Origin: Eubacterium sp. AB3007
GTDB taxonomy: Bacteria; Bacillota; Clostridia; Peptostreptococcales; Anaerovoracaceae
Direction: 5' to 3'
Assembly (NCBI RefSeq): GCF_000688015.1
Contig: NZ_JIAD01000001.1
Coordinates: forward strand, 124,001-188,000
DNA: 64,000 nucleotides
The notes below the pieces were generated by a model that was not told the origin of the DNA, ran no database searches, and was given only the letters and a program-made list of their open reading frames with translations. Positions 15,926 through 23,825 of the stretch are shown here, piece by piece. Made by a program: the position numbers and the translations under genes. Position 1 is the first letter of the stretch. The number at the start of each line of letters is the position of its first letter.

Positions 15926-16759
15926 ATGTATTATGATATTGACAGCATTTTGAGGGAAGAGCTGGAAGCAGTGAACTACCTGCTGGACAACCTGGAGGTT
16001 CAAGATGATGGATCGATGCTCATGGTGAGGCCTTGCAAGAAGGAGTTCACATATCATCGCCGAGTTGCAGTTGTTGGGGAGGATGGAGAGCTCCATCGAC
16101 ACTCCGAGAAGTTGGGCAATGAGCGGCATCCCAAGGTGATCGAGATCAAGCAACAGAAATACAATCAAACGTTCCGGAAATTATTGGAGGAAGCCAAGGC
16201 CTTTCTGGAGGAAAACATTGGAAAATACAAGGGGTATGACATGGACACTGTGGAGGATGCCATGCCGGCTGTTTATCGGGATACGACGGGTCTGGTGAAC
16301 AAGGATCCTGTGTTGATGACTGCTGAGGAATGGAGCCGTCGTCCTTACAAGCGGAACCGCTATCCATACGGGCCGGAAGCCAATGTGAACAGCAAGGGCG
16401 AACGAGCGCGATCAAAGTCTGAGGTCATCCTGCATGATCAGTTGACCTTTCTGGGCATCCCCTTTCAGAGCGATGTCGACATCCCGTTGGTGGACGAATC
16501 CGGTGCGAAGATCCACAAAGATGCGGATTATCTGATCGGCACGATCCATGGAAAGAACCCGATTCTTGAACATCTCGGAATGCTATCCCATCAGGAGTAT
16601 AGGGACAAGGCAATTAAAAAACTGGAACTGTACATCAACAATGGCTACACTCTGAACAAAGATCTGTTTCTGACGGCAGATAACAGAGATGGGAAGATCA
16701 ACGCCTATGCAACCATGCAACTTCTGCGACGTATGATCTTGCCAAAGACTCGGGCCTGA
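15926..16759 (+). CDS. Orphan protein with restriction-endonuclease-like (PD-(D/E)XK) C-terminal domain
   Basis: A 277-residue protein. The start at 15926 has a GGAGGTGG site. The N-terminal half is charged and helical with no family I recognise. The C-terminal half carries motifs of a nuclease-fold family seen alone or attached to helicases: RSKSEVILHDQL (candidate catalytic Glu near 166), HKDADYLI (Asp near 199-201) and ILEHLGML (Glu near 215), followed by EYRDKAIKKLELYINNGY. The canonical Lys after the third acid is not obvious, so activity is uncertain. It is flanked on both sides by pairs of 40-bp palindromic elements and by tandem repeats, which hints at a small mobile or self-targeting cassette. 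Confidence 0.7.
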   Translation: MYYDIDSILREELEAVNYLLDNLEVQDDGSMLMVRPCKKEFTYHRRVAVVGEDGELHRHSEKLGNERHPKVIEIKQQKYNQTFRKLLEEAKAFLEENIGKYKGYDMDTVEDAMPAVYRDTTGLVNKDPVLMTAEEWSRRPYKRNRYPYGPEANVNSKGERARSKSEVILHDQLTFLGIPFQSDVDIPLVDESGAKIHKDADYLIGTIHGKNPILEHLGMLSHQEYRDKAIKKLELYINNGYTLNKDLFLTADNRDGKINAYATMQLLRRMILPKTRA

Positions 16760-16768
16760 TGACAGAGT

Positions 16769-16793
16769 GCCGGCCCCCTTCCGGGGGGTCGGC
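16769..16793 (+). terminator. GC-rich hairpin after the nuclease-fold gene
   Basis: GCCGGCCCCC pairs with GGGGGGTCGGC around a TTCC loop, ten bases after the stop codon. There is no T-run, so it may stall or protect the transcript rather than terminate it by itself. Confidence 0.5.
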
Positions 16794-16808
16794 CCTGATA
16801 CGTGGACC

Positions 16809-16926
16809 GGCTACAATGCTGCAGTAGGTGCGGGCTATAATGATCAGTAGTGCGGGCTATAATGATCAGTAGGAGGTGGGCTATAATGATCAGTAGGAGG
16901 CGGGCAATAATGCTCTGTAGGTGGCG
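16809..16926. repeat. Five tandem 22-24 bp repeats with TATAATG cores
   Basis: Five units start at 16809, 16833, 16855, 16879 and 16903, lengths 24, 22, 24, 24 and 24. The common core is GGCTATAATGATCAGTAG, degenerate in the first and last unit. Each unit carries a -10-like TATAAT and a partial TGATCA palindrome. Confidence 0.85.
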
Positions 16927-16984
16927 GTTGCCCAAATCGAAAATTATGTGTTTTCTGTTGCATGTACAAGGGAAATAAGCCGCT

Positions 16985-17024
16985 GGGATACGGTTTTTCT
17001 CAGAAAGACTGTTTTTCGTATCCT
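16985..17024. repeat. 40-bp palindromic element 3
   Basis: Begins GGGATACGG and ends CGTATCCT, exactly 40 bp; partner of element 1. Confidence 0.75.
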
Positions 17025-17075
17025 GAACAAGATATTTGTGAAGAAATGTAACGTTTTTTTTGAAAAATGACATCA

Positions 17076-17115
17076 GGGATACGGAAATCGTGTTTTTTGA
17101 GGTTATTGGTTTCCA
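17076..17115. repeat. 40-bp palindromic element 4
   Basis: Begins GGGATACGGAAATC and ends GGTTTCCA, 40 bp; partner of element 2. The interval from element 3 (91 bp, start to start) equals that between elements 1 and 2 (91 bp). Confidence 0.7.
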
Positions 17116-17373
17116 AGCCTCTGTATGGGGGTAAAATGGAAACAAAAGTAGTGGAATCCTAGGTATTGGCAACGGTCACCGCACGTCAGCACCAACGGTC
17201 GCCGCATGGCAGCCCCTCCCCGGCACCGACCCACACCACAAGCGCCCGACCGCTGGAAATGTCCACGATTATCGTGTATAATAAGCTCGTTGCAGGCGGT
17301 CGCTTCGTCCTCGACGTGCGAGCACGTCAGGAGCTTTGCTCCGCCTTAAATGATCAGCAAACAGGAGGGCGCA
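17116..17373. other. Leader region of the EamA transporter gene
   Basis: No gene seen. A TGTATAAT box near 17275 probably drives the gene at 17374. The leader holds a GACGTGC/GCACGTC palindrome near 17315 and a small hairpin GGAGC/GCTCC near 17330. Confidence 0.5.
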
Positions 17374-18306
17374 GTGGAAAAGCAGGGAACGAGTATCTTT
17401 CATAATACAGTGGTGGTGTGGGGGACCGCCATGCTTTGCTGCGCCCTGTGGGGAAGTGCCTTTGCGTGTGTCAAGAAATCCTACCAGGTGTTCGATGTGG
17501 CCGGAGGAGACACGGCGTCCCAGATCCTGCTGGCAGGCTGTCGGTTTCTGCTGGCGGGACTCATCGTCATCGCCGTGGGAAGCATGCAGCAGCGACATTT
17601 CCTGTTTCCGGCCCGAGGCCATCTGCGCTACGTGGCCACACTAAGCCTCTTTCAGACGGTGGGACAGTATGCGTTCTTTTTTATTGCGCTGGCCCACATG
17701 AGTGGCGTGAAGGCCTCCATCATGGATGGGATGAACAGTTTCATAGCGATCCTCATTGCCGTATATGTCTTCCGCCAGGAGATCATGACCCGGCGCAAGG
17801 TGGTGGGCTGCCTGCTGGGCTTTGTGGGACTGGTGCTGGTCACCATGGATGGCAGCACCATCACCTGGGAGTTCCACTTGCTGGGGGAGGGGGCCATCCT
17901 GCTCAGTGCCATCAGCGCTTCCACCTCCACCGCCCTGATCCGTCGGTTCACCCAGCATGCCGATCCGGTAATGCTCAGCGGGTATCAGTTCACCCTGGGA
18001 GGCCTGGTGATGATCCTGCTGGGGCTGGTGTTTGGAGGGCATCTGCATCTGCTGGCCTGGTGGGGGATCCTGCTGCTGGTCTATATGGCCTGCATTTCTT
18101 CGGTAGCATACACCCTGTGGGGCGTTCTCCTGAAGTACAACCCGGTGTCCAGGATCAGCATCTTCGGGTTCACCACACAGATCTTTGGGGTGGCCATCTC
18201 GGCAGTGGTCCTGACGGAATATGAGAAACTACAGCCGGTGCTGTTGCTGTCGCTGGCGCTGGTTTGCGCAGGAATTTATATTGTCAACCGAGGGGGAGAG
18301 GCGTGA
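17374..18306 (+). CDS. EamA/DMT-superfamily transporter
   Basis: A 310-residue integral membrane protein with ten hydrophobic segments in two EamA repeats (first repeat WGTAMLCCALWGSAFACVKKSYQVF). Such proteins export small metabolites, often amino acids. I place the start at the GTG at 17374 because AGGAGGG lies 5-6 bases before it; an in-frame ATG eight codons upstream has no ribosome binding site. It is convergent with the RocB-like peptidase gene, whose end is 14 bp away. Confidence 0.85.
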   Translation: MEKQGTSIFHNTVVVWGTAMLCCALWGSAFACVKKSYQVFDVAGGDTASQILLAGCRFLLAGLIVIAVGSMQQRHFLFPARGHLRYVATLSLFQTVGQYAFFFIALAHMSGVKASIMDGMNSFIAILIAVYVFRQEIMTRRKVVGCLLGFVGLVLVTMDGSTITWEFHLLGEGAILLSAISASTSTALIRRFTQHADPVMLSGYQFTLGGLVMILLGLVFGGHLHLLAWWGILLLVYMACISSVAYTLWGVLLKYNPVSRISIFGFTTQIFGVAISAVVLTEYEKLQPVLLLSLALVCAGIYIVNRGGEA

Positions 18307-18320
18307 TGACAGAGCAGTGA

Positions 18321-19985
18321 TCAGCCCAGCATGTACTTTACCGCTCGGTCTACCAACATGGGTGTCTGGTGCAGCAGGTCCTCCAGATACACCCGCTCGG
18401 TGAGCTTGTGGAAGTCCTTGCCCCAGGGTCCGATGTTGATGCAGGGCATGGCGATGGCGCAGATGGCGTCTACCGGGAGATCGTAGAGGTCGCCATACAG
18501 GGGCATCTCCTCCCGCAGCGCCTTCTCCACTCCGGCGGGGTCGCTGAGGCCCGTGAAGCTCAGGTCTGACAGCCCGGAGAAGAAATACTCTTTGTCGTAC
18601 TTCTGGCCGAACTGGTCAGCCGCATAGGACTGCAGTTGGGGGAACAGCCCGGCGATCTGCGGGTCGGTCTTCTCGTATTCCAGATTCGAAACGCAAGGAT
18701 AGTAGGGCGGTACCAGCCCGTAGACTATCCGGGGCGCGATATCTGGCACATAGTCATAGACAAAATCCACCAGCGCCAGATCGCATTCCACGATGGAGAG
18801 GTTCTCCTGACGCATCTGCCGCCGGAGGGATTTTTTCTTTTCGGCAAGGGCCTTGCGGAAGGTTTCTCCGCGAGCAGCCTCCGCCTCTGCACAAAGCTCT
18901 CTGAACCCGGTCACCCTGTTCTTCCATGGAAGGTCGGCTTCCGGCCGTCCGGTCTTGGCGCAGAAGGTGCGCCAGGCTTTGTTCATGGAGGAGAGCACCG
19001 CATCAAAGGAATCGCTGCAGATCTTCTGAAGGTGTCGCAACAGTTCCGGAGGCGTCATGGTCAGGTTCAGCACGCTGAGACAGCCGTAGGCGCTGAGGGG
19101 TAGGGACACGTCATAGACGTCCTTGCTGTCTTTGGCGTAGAGCCAGGTTGGGGGCATGGCGCTCTCCCCCTGGCAGAAATCGGCGAGGTCCATGTTCAGC
19201 TCCGTGCGGCGGACGATCTCGGACAGGACGTTCACGGGGTTCAGGCCTTCGAACACCTTGCCGCAGTGGGACAGAGACCCGCGTACGTATACGAACGCCA
19301 TCATCTTGCCCATGGACCCAAGGGAGATGATCCCGGTATCCGCCTTGCGGCGCTGGTGGGGCTCGGAGTTGATCATCAGCTTGTAACGCAGTCCGTAGTT
19401 CTCCTTCATTTCAGCCAGAAGGCGTACCGCGCCCCGCATGCCAGCGGAGAGGTTTTCTTCGTCCGGAACGCCGATGACGATCACGTTCCCCTGGAAATCA
19501 GGGAGTTCTGTGTACTGCTCCAGCAGGGTATACTGGATGGCGCCGCCGCCTTTCATGTCGCAGATCCCCCGGCCAAAAGCGTAGTCACCGCTTTCGATGT
19601 CCGCCCGGGTCTCTCCGGAGAACAGGGCGATGTTGTCCAGGAGCTGCTCCCGCAGGGCATCTGGCGCCAGGGCATAGTCTTTCAGGTCGCGGAAATCTTC
19701 GATCCCCACGGTGTCGTAGTGGTGAACCATGACCACGGTGTCCGGCCCCTCTCCCTTGCACAAAGCCCAGAAGACCCCGCGTTCATGGGGATCTGCGGGG
19801 ATCCGGTAGATGCCGTAGTGATCCGGATGGGCCTGGTAGTAGGGGATCGCAGAGAAATGATCCAGAAGGAAATCCTCCACATTCCGCTCCTGCCGGGTGT
19901 CGGTGAAGGAGCAGACGTTAACGTACTGGTGAGCCGTCTGGGCGATGCGCTCGGCCGCCCGTTCAAAATCGATGGGGTGGTTCAT
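18321..19985 (-). CDS. M20-family peptidase, RocB-like
   Basis: A 554-residue protein resembling the arginine-utilisation protein RocB, a long member of the M20 metallopeptidases. Metal-site motifs are VMVHHYDTVG, GICDMKGGG and VPDEENLSAG (the usual His, Asp and Glu-Glu). The C-terminal half, with LVPPYYP and INIGPWGKDFHKLTERV, is typical of the RocB branch, and the last His would be a metal ligand. The start at 19985 is chosen because CAAGGAGG precedes it; an upstream ATG at 20024 has none. The true substrate of RocB proteins is not settled. Its presence fits peptide or arginine use by this organism. Confidence 0.85.
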   Translation of the reverse strand: MNHPIDFERAAERIAQTAHQYVNVCSFTDTRQERNVEDFLLDHFSAIPYYQAHPDHYGIYRIPADPHERGVFWALCKGEGPDTVVMVHHYDTVGIEDFRDLKDYALAPDALREQLLDNIALFSGETRADIESGDYAFGRGICDMKGGGAIQYTLLEQYTELPDFQGNVIVIGVPDEENLSAGMRGAVRLLAEMKENYGLRYKLMINSEPHQRRKADTGIISLGSMGKMMAFVYVRGSLSHCGKVFEGLNPVNVLSEIVRRTELNMDLADFCQGESAMPPTWLYAKDSKDVYDVSLPLSAYGCLSVLNLTMTPPELLRHLQKICSDSFDAVLSSMNKAWRTFCAKTGRPEADLPWKNRVTGFRELCAEAEAARGETFRKALAEKKKSLRRQMRQENLSIVECDLALVDFVYDYVPDIAPRIVYGLVPPYYPCVSNLEYEKTDPQIAGLFPQLQSYAADQFGQKYDKEYFFSGLSDLSFTGLSDPAGVEKALREEMPLYGDLYDLPVDAICAIAMPCINIGPWGKDFHKLTERVYLEDLLHQTPMLVDRAVKYMLG

Positions 19986-20047
19986 GGGAGCCTCCTTGGT
20001 CCCGAAATTGTACAGTAGGTGCACTTATTATAGCACAGATTATCAGG

Positions 20048-20076
20048 TTGCTACGTGCGAGAAATAATGATATCAT
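20048..20076 (+). promoter_or_regulatory. Promoter of the SGNH hydrolase gene
   Basis: TTGCTA (20048-20053) and TATCAT (20071-20076) with 17 bp between them, 30 bp before the start codon. Confidence 0.6.
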
Positions 20077-20105
20077 AAAAACATGATCTGCGGAAGGAGA
20101 CGACC

Positions 20106-20756
20106 ATGGAATACAACATTCTCATATTAGGCGATTCTAACACCTGGGGCTGGGTGCCCGGCGGCATGGGAGCCAGATATCCCCGGGATGTCCGGTGGGC
20201 CGGCCGCCTGGCAGGGCTGCTGGGACCGCAGTACCACATCATCGAGGAAGGACTCTGCTACCGGACCATTTGCGCCAAGGACGAGGTCCTGACCCACATC
20301 AGCGCGGTGGACTATATCGTCCCCTGTCTGAAATCCCACGCTCCCATCGATCTGGTGGTGGTGATGCTGGGAACCAACGATACGCGGGGCAGGTTCTCCG
20401 ACTCTGCCTACGGCATCTCCCGGGACATGGACCGGCTGGTGGAGATCATCCAGGGCTCTGGCGCGGGACCGGGGGAGAGCGCGCCTAAGGTTCTCCTGCT
20501 GTCGCCGCCTCACATCCGGCGGGAGCTTCTGGGAAGTTACCTGATGCTGGAATGGGATCTGGACGACAGCGTGGTGGACAAGTCCGAGGCGCTGGCGCCC
20601 CTGTACCGGCAGGTGGCGAAGGAACGGGGCTGCGGATTCCTGGATGCGGCGGAGTTCGCCCAGGCCAGCCTCATCGACTGTCTGCATCTCCCCGAGGAGG
20701 GGCACAAAGCCCTGGCCGATGCGGCAGCAGACCAGATCAGAAGGATATGTAAATAG
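20106..20756 (+). CDS. SGNH/GDSL-family hydrolase
   Basis: A 216-residue esterase-type enzyme. The four SGNH blocks are visible: LGDSNTWG near residue 9 (nucleophile Ser11), a glycine in the MGARYP region, MLGTNDTRG near 87 (oxyanion Asn) and DCLHLPEEGH near the C-terminus (Asp/His pair). No signal peptide is seen, so it acts in the cytoplasm; arylesterase or deacetylase activity on a small ester is likely, but the substrate is unknown. It has its own promoter and a strong terminator, so it is a single-gene unit between two minus-strand genes. Confidence 0.87.
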   Translation: MEYNILILGDSNTWGWVPGGMGARYPRDVRWAGRLAGLLGPQYHIIEEGLCYRTICAKDEVLTHISAVDYIVPCLKSHAPIDLVVVMLGTNDTRGRFSDSAYGISRDMDRLVEIIQGSGAGPGESAPKVLLLSPPHIRRELLGSYLMLEWDLDDSVVDKSEALAPLYRQVAKERGCGFLDAAEFAQASLIDCLHLPEEGHKALADAAADQIRRICK

Positions 20757-20760
20757 ACGG

Positions 20761-20804
20761 AAAGCGGCGCCCGCAGATGGTATCTGACGCGGGCGCCGCT
20801 TTTT
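20761..20804. terminator. Strong bidirectional terminator
   Basis: AGCGGCGCCCGC pairs with GCGGGCGCCGCT and is followed by TTTTT on the plus strand; the A-rich side serves the convergent MATE gene. A copy of the decamer GGCTTTGTGC starts 12 bases downstream. Confidence 0.85.
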
Positions 20805-20830
20805 CTAGGGCAGAAGGCTTTGTGCAGGGA

Positions 20831-22189
20831 TCAATGGCCGAGAACCTTTCGGCTCACCGCAAGATAGGCCGCCAGCATGACGAACATGGTAACACACCAG
20901 CTCAACGGATAGCAGATCAGAAGGGTGGGGAAGGTGTGCCGCATGGGGAACACGAAATACACCCATAGGATCCGTACGCCGCAGATGCCGATGAGGGAGG
21001 TCAGGGCAGGCACCAGGGAGTAGCCCAGACCGCGCATGGCGGCAGACAGGGTCTCGTTGATGCAGTTGAAGAACTCGAAGGACAGCAGTGCTACCACGCG
21101 GATATGTCCCATGGCGATCACATCGGGGTCCGGGTTGAAGATTCGCAGTAGGGGATCCACGAACAGGATGATGGCGATGGCCAGCGCCATCGTGAAGCCC
21201 ACGTTCATCCACAGGCACCATCGGATCGCCCGGCGACATCTGGCGTAGTTACCAGCACCGTAGTTCTGGCCCACAAAGGTGGTGCAGGCCTGACTGAAGG
21301 CGTTCAGGATAAAGAAGGCGAATATCTCCAGGTAAAAGGCGGCGGAAGAGCCTGCCATCACGTCTGCTCCCAGGCTGTTGATGGCGGACTGGATGATCAG
21401 GTTGGAGATGGAGAAGACCATCCCCTGCACGCCGGAGGGGATGCCGATGCGCATCACATCCTTGACGATGTAGCCGTTGATTCTGAGCTTTCGCAGGTGT
21501 ACCCGATAGGGATCCGGTGTCCGGCTGCGAAGGACGTACAGAAGGATGGCGGCGCTGCATGCGTTGGCGATGACGGTGGCCAGGGCAACGCCGTCCACGC
21601 TGCGGTGGAGGCCTACCACGAACACCAGGTTCAGGACCACGTTAATGCAGCCGGTGATGCCCAGCACGATCAGCGGGGTGTTGGTGTCTCCACGGCTACG
21701 GAAGATGGCGGATAGGAAGTTGTAGAGCATGGTGAAGGGCATGCCGATCATGATGATCCGCAGGTAGAGGCCAGCCAGGGGTTTGATTTCCGCCGGGACG
21801 CCCAGGATCACCAGCATGGGATCGCAGACCAGAAGCCCCAGCACCATGACGATGAATCCGCTGATGCCCGCAACGGCGATGGAGGTGTGGATCGCGTCCT
21901 GGATCCTCTTCTGGTTGCGCTGCCCGATGCACCGGGCGATGACCACGTTGGACCCGATGGAAAGCCCCACGAACAGGTTGACCAGAAGACCGGTCAATGG
22001 GGCGTTGCTTCCCACCGCCGCCATGGCCTCCTTTCCGACGAACTGTCCCAGAACAGCCACGTCTGCCGCGTTGAAAAGTTGCTGCAGGATGCTGGTCGCT
22101 GCCAGCGGAATGGCGAACCAGAGGATCTTGTCCCATAGAGTCCCACTCAGCATGTTGATGTCGTTCTTGTTGTTTTTCGTCAGTGTCAC
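20831..22189 (-). CDS. MATE-family efflux transporter
   Basis: A 452-residue membrane protein with twelve hydrophobic segments in two MatE halves. The N-terminus (SGTLWDKILWFAIPLAATSILQQLFNAADVAVLGQFVG) is characteristic of the NorM/DinF-like branch common in Clostridia. Members export drugs or metabolites in exchange for sodium or protons. A near-ideal promoter lies 60 bp upstream. It is not obviously co-transcribed with another gene. Confidence 0.9.
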   Translation of the reverse strand: MTLTKNNKNDINMLSGTLWDKILWFAIPLAATSILQQLFNAADVAVLGQFVGKEAMAAVGSNAPLTGLLVNLFVGLSIGSNVVIARCIGQRNQKRIQDAIHTSIAVAGISGFIVMVLGLLVCDPMLVILGVPAEIKPLAGLYLRIIMIGMPFTMLYNFLSAIFRSRGDTNTPLIVLGITGCINVVLNLVFVVGLHRSVDGVALATVIANACSAAILLYVLRSRTPDPYRVHLRKLRINGYIVKDVMRIGIPSGVQGMVFSISNLIIQSAINSLGADVMAGSSAAFYLEIFAFFILNAFSQACTTFVGQNYGAGNYARCRRAIRWCLWMNVGFTMALAIAIILFVDPLLRIFNPDPDVIAMGHIRVVALLSFEFFNCINETLSAAMRGLGYSLVPALTSLIGICGVRILWVYFVFPMRHTFPTLLICYPLSWCVTMFVMLAAYLAVSRKVLGH

Positions 22190-22250
22190 TCCCTTCCCTG
22201 TGCTAGAAAACCGGATGGCGTCCCCTTTGGAGTCGCAGTCGTTGTACTAC

Positions 22251-22279
22251 AGTATACTCTTTTCTTTTTTCTTTTTCAA
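22251..22279 (-). promoter_or_regulatory. Promoter of the MATE gene
   Basis: On the minus strand TTGAAA (22274-22279) and TATACT (22251-22256) are 17 bp apart in a purine-rich stretch. Confidence 0.7.
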
Positions 22280-22575
22280 GAAGCCGAGCGCTTGCTCCGT
22301 GCGTGATGTTGGTCGCAGATTAACGCCCGGGCTGTTGACAAAGTCAGGCTATATGTGGCCTCCGCCAGCAGCAATGTCTGTCTGCGCCCGATCGAAGAGG
22401 TCGGCAGTTCCTTCACTCTGAAGGAATTGTGGGTCTTCTGTACCTTGGGTGGGAGATGGAACCCGCCGCCTATAGCGGCAGGGGAGATCTGTCGCTCGTT
22501 ATACATGGTATTATCCACGGAAATTGACTTTTCTGAACACCGAAGGAACTCGATCGGCAGTTTCATCTCACCTAT

Positions 22576-22635
22576 TTGGGGAGTAAATCAATATACATGG
22601 GGTAGGCTTCCCCAAACATACGTGAAACCTCCCCC
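22576..22635. repeat. Structured repeat, copy A
   Basis: Shares the core ATATACATGG and AGGCTTCCC with copy B. The outer arms TTGGGGA and TCCCCAA pair. In copy B the matching positions are TTAGGGA and TCCCTAA, so a pair has changed on both sides. Confidence 0.7.
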
Positions 22636-22661
22636 AAGGTTTTCCCAATGTTCTCTATTCC

Positions 22662-22724
22662 TTAGGGAAGGATTTCGATATACATGGAGAAGGCTTCCCT
22701 AAATATACGAGAATCCTGCCCTAA
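22662..22724. repeat. Structured repeat, copy B
   Basis: Second copy, about three-quarters identical to copy A and 86 bp downstream. The stem is kept by a compensatory change. Confidence 0.7.
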
Positions 22725-22816
22725 CAAAAAAACAGCCGTTCTCTCAGCGGATATTGCGAGAGATGCCTTGGGCCAGCGAGCGAAAGAAACGCGTCCAGAA
22801 CGCAAAACTGAAGGGC

Positions 22817-22859
22817 GCAGTTCTACTACTGCCAAAGTGGCCAAATGGAGTAGAACTGT
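22817..22859. repeat. Inverted repeat GCAGTTCTACT/AGTAGAACTGT
   Basis: A near-perfect 10-11 bp stem spanning 43 bp in total with an inner GCCA/TGGC hairpin. Its size is close to the 40-bp elements nearby, but its sequence differs. Confidence 0.65.
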
Positions 22860-22886
22860 TCCCATCCTGTGGCCACGGGAGGGGTG

Positions 22887-22926
22887 TGGATACAGGATTC
22901 CGACAAAACGGCGATTTCTGTATCCC
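22887..22926. repeat. 40-bp palindromic element 5
   Basis: Begins TGGATACAGGAT and ends GATTTCTGTATCCC, exactly 40 bp. Confidence 0.75.
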
Positions 22927-22943
22927 GGCACCTCAATATGGAT

Positions 22944-23053
22944 GATTCTGTTCCCAACGCTACCTGGTTCAGGGGGGCGGGATACGAAAACCCTTGTCTT
23001 TCAGGATTTCTGTATCCCTCGGCATGGAATACCCTGACTTTGGGAACAGAATC
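22944..23053. repeat. 14-bp perfect inverted repeat enclosing element 6
   Basis: GATTCTGTTCCCAA (22944-22957) and its exact complement TTGGGAACAGAATC (23040-23053) enclose 82 bp that contain element 6. The layout resembles the terminal inverted repeats of a miniature element. Confidence 0.7.
22979..23018. repeat. 40-bp palindromic element 6
   Basis: Begins GGGATACGAAAACC and ends GGATTTCTGTATCCC, exactly 40 bp; the best-preserved pair of ends in the family. Confidence 0.8.
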
Positions 23054-23138
23054 CGAGAAAACACGTTGGATGGAAACGGGACCAATAATACCGGTTTATT
23101 GAAGATGGCGAGGTGCCCGAGGGAGGCAGAGTTTCAGA

Positions 23139-23825
23139 ATGAAAAAAGGAAATAGACAATTCTGTTTGGCAGTTTGCAACTATGCAGTGCTCCTGTTTAA
23201 CCTGGTGTTTGTATGTGCCTGTGCCGCTACAGAGTGGGAGTACGAGATCCAAAACAAAACTATCTGGCTGCTGCTTTCGATCGGGCTGCTGCTTGCGGTT
23301 TTGATACTGTCCGGGATCCTGTTTGCGAGAGCAGAAGGCGGGAAGTGGAAGAAGAGGGGGATAGAAGTCTGCACGATCATCCTGGCGTTCCCGGTATGTC
23401 TGTTCCTGATCTTTGGGGGAGTCCTGATTGGTTTCGATGATGTTTCCGAACAAAGCTTTGTGTCCCCCGGCGGCCGATACAAAGCAGTGTTGACAAGCGT
23501 AGATGCAGGCACGTTCGGCGGCGTTACGGAGGTATCGGTCTATGAGACGGACCAGTGGATATCTCTGCCCTTTGGTACACTGAAGCATCTGAGGTATCGG
23601 GATACGAGGGGATGGATCCCACGGGACGAATTGAACCCCCCTGTCTGCCTATGGCGCGGGCAGGGGATTTGTGGTAATATGAGAAAAAGAGTATTGGCAT
23701 TCGGCAGGAGGATCTATGAGATTACGAGACATCATGCAATTGCCGGAGTTTTCCGGTTTCCGGCTGTTGGCCGGAGAGGGTGGTCTGGAGGCGGAGGTGA
23801 CCGCTACGGAGATCATCGATTTTGA
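23139..23825 (+). CDS. Putative membrane protein, probably with a degraded 3' end
   Basis: The frame encodes 228 residues. The first 160 or so look real: an N-terminal hydrophobic segment (FCLAVCNYAVLLFNLVFVCACAA), two more near 42-62 and 77-98, then a globular part with SPGGRYKAVLTSVDAGTFGGVTEVSVYE, which recalls small lipoprotein-like families that read a Ser-Pro-Asp-Gly motif. After about residue 170 the sequence is rich in Gly and Arg, resembles out-of-frame coding, and overlaps the next gene by 110 bp. The simplest view is a gene cut short by a frameshift or by loss of its true end near 23620. The function is unknown. Confidence 0.5.
   Translation: MKKGNRQFCLAVCNYAVLLFNLVFVCACAATEWEYEIQNKTIWLLLSIGLLLAVLILSGILFARAEGGKWKKRGIEVCTIILAFPVCLFLIFGGVLIGFDDVSEQSFVSPGGRYKAVLTSVDAGTFGGVTEVSVYETDQWISLPFGTLKHLRYRDTRGWIPRDELNPPVCLWRGQGICGNMRKRVLAFGRRIYEITRHHAIAGVFRFPAVGRRGWSGGGGDRYGDHRF

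Larger units (their letters stand above)
22280..23138. other. Hairpin-rich non-coding block
   Basis: About 860 bp without a convincing gene on either strand. It holds two related 61-63 bp repeats, several inverted repeats and two 40-bp GGGATAC elements, all listed separately. It may be a landing zone for small palindromic elements or encode structured RNA. Confidence 0.6.

Noticed and set aside
15479..16168. Minus-strand gene upstream of the nuclease-fold gene
   Set aside because: It crosses two palindromic repeats and the start of a well-supported plus-strand gene, and has no recognisable domain.
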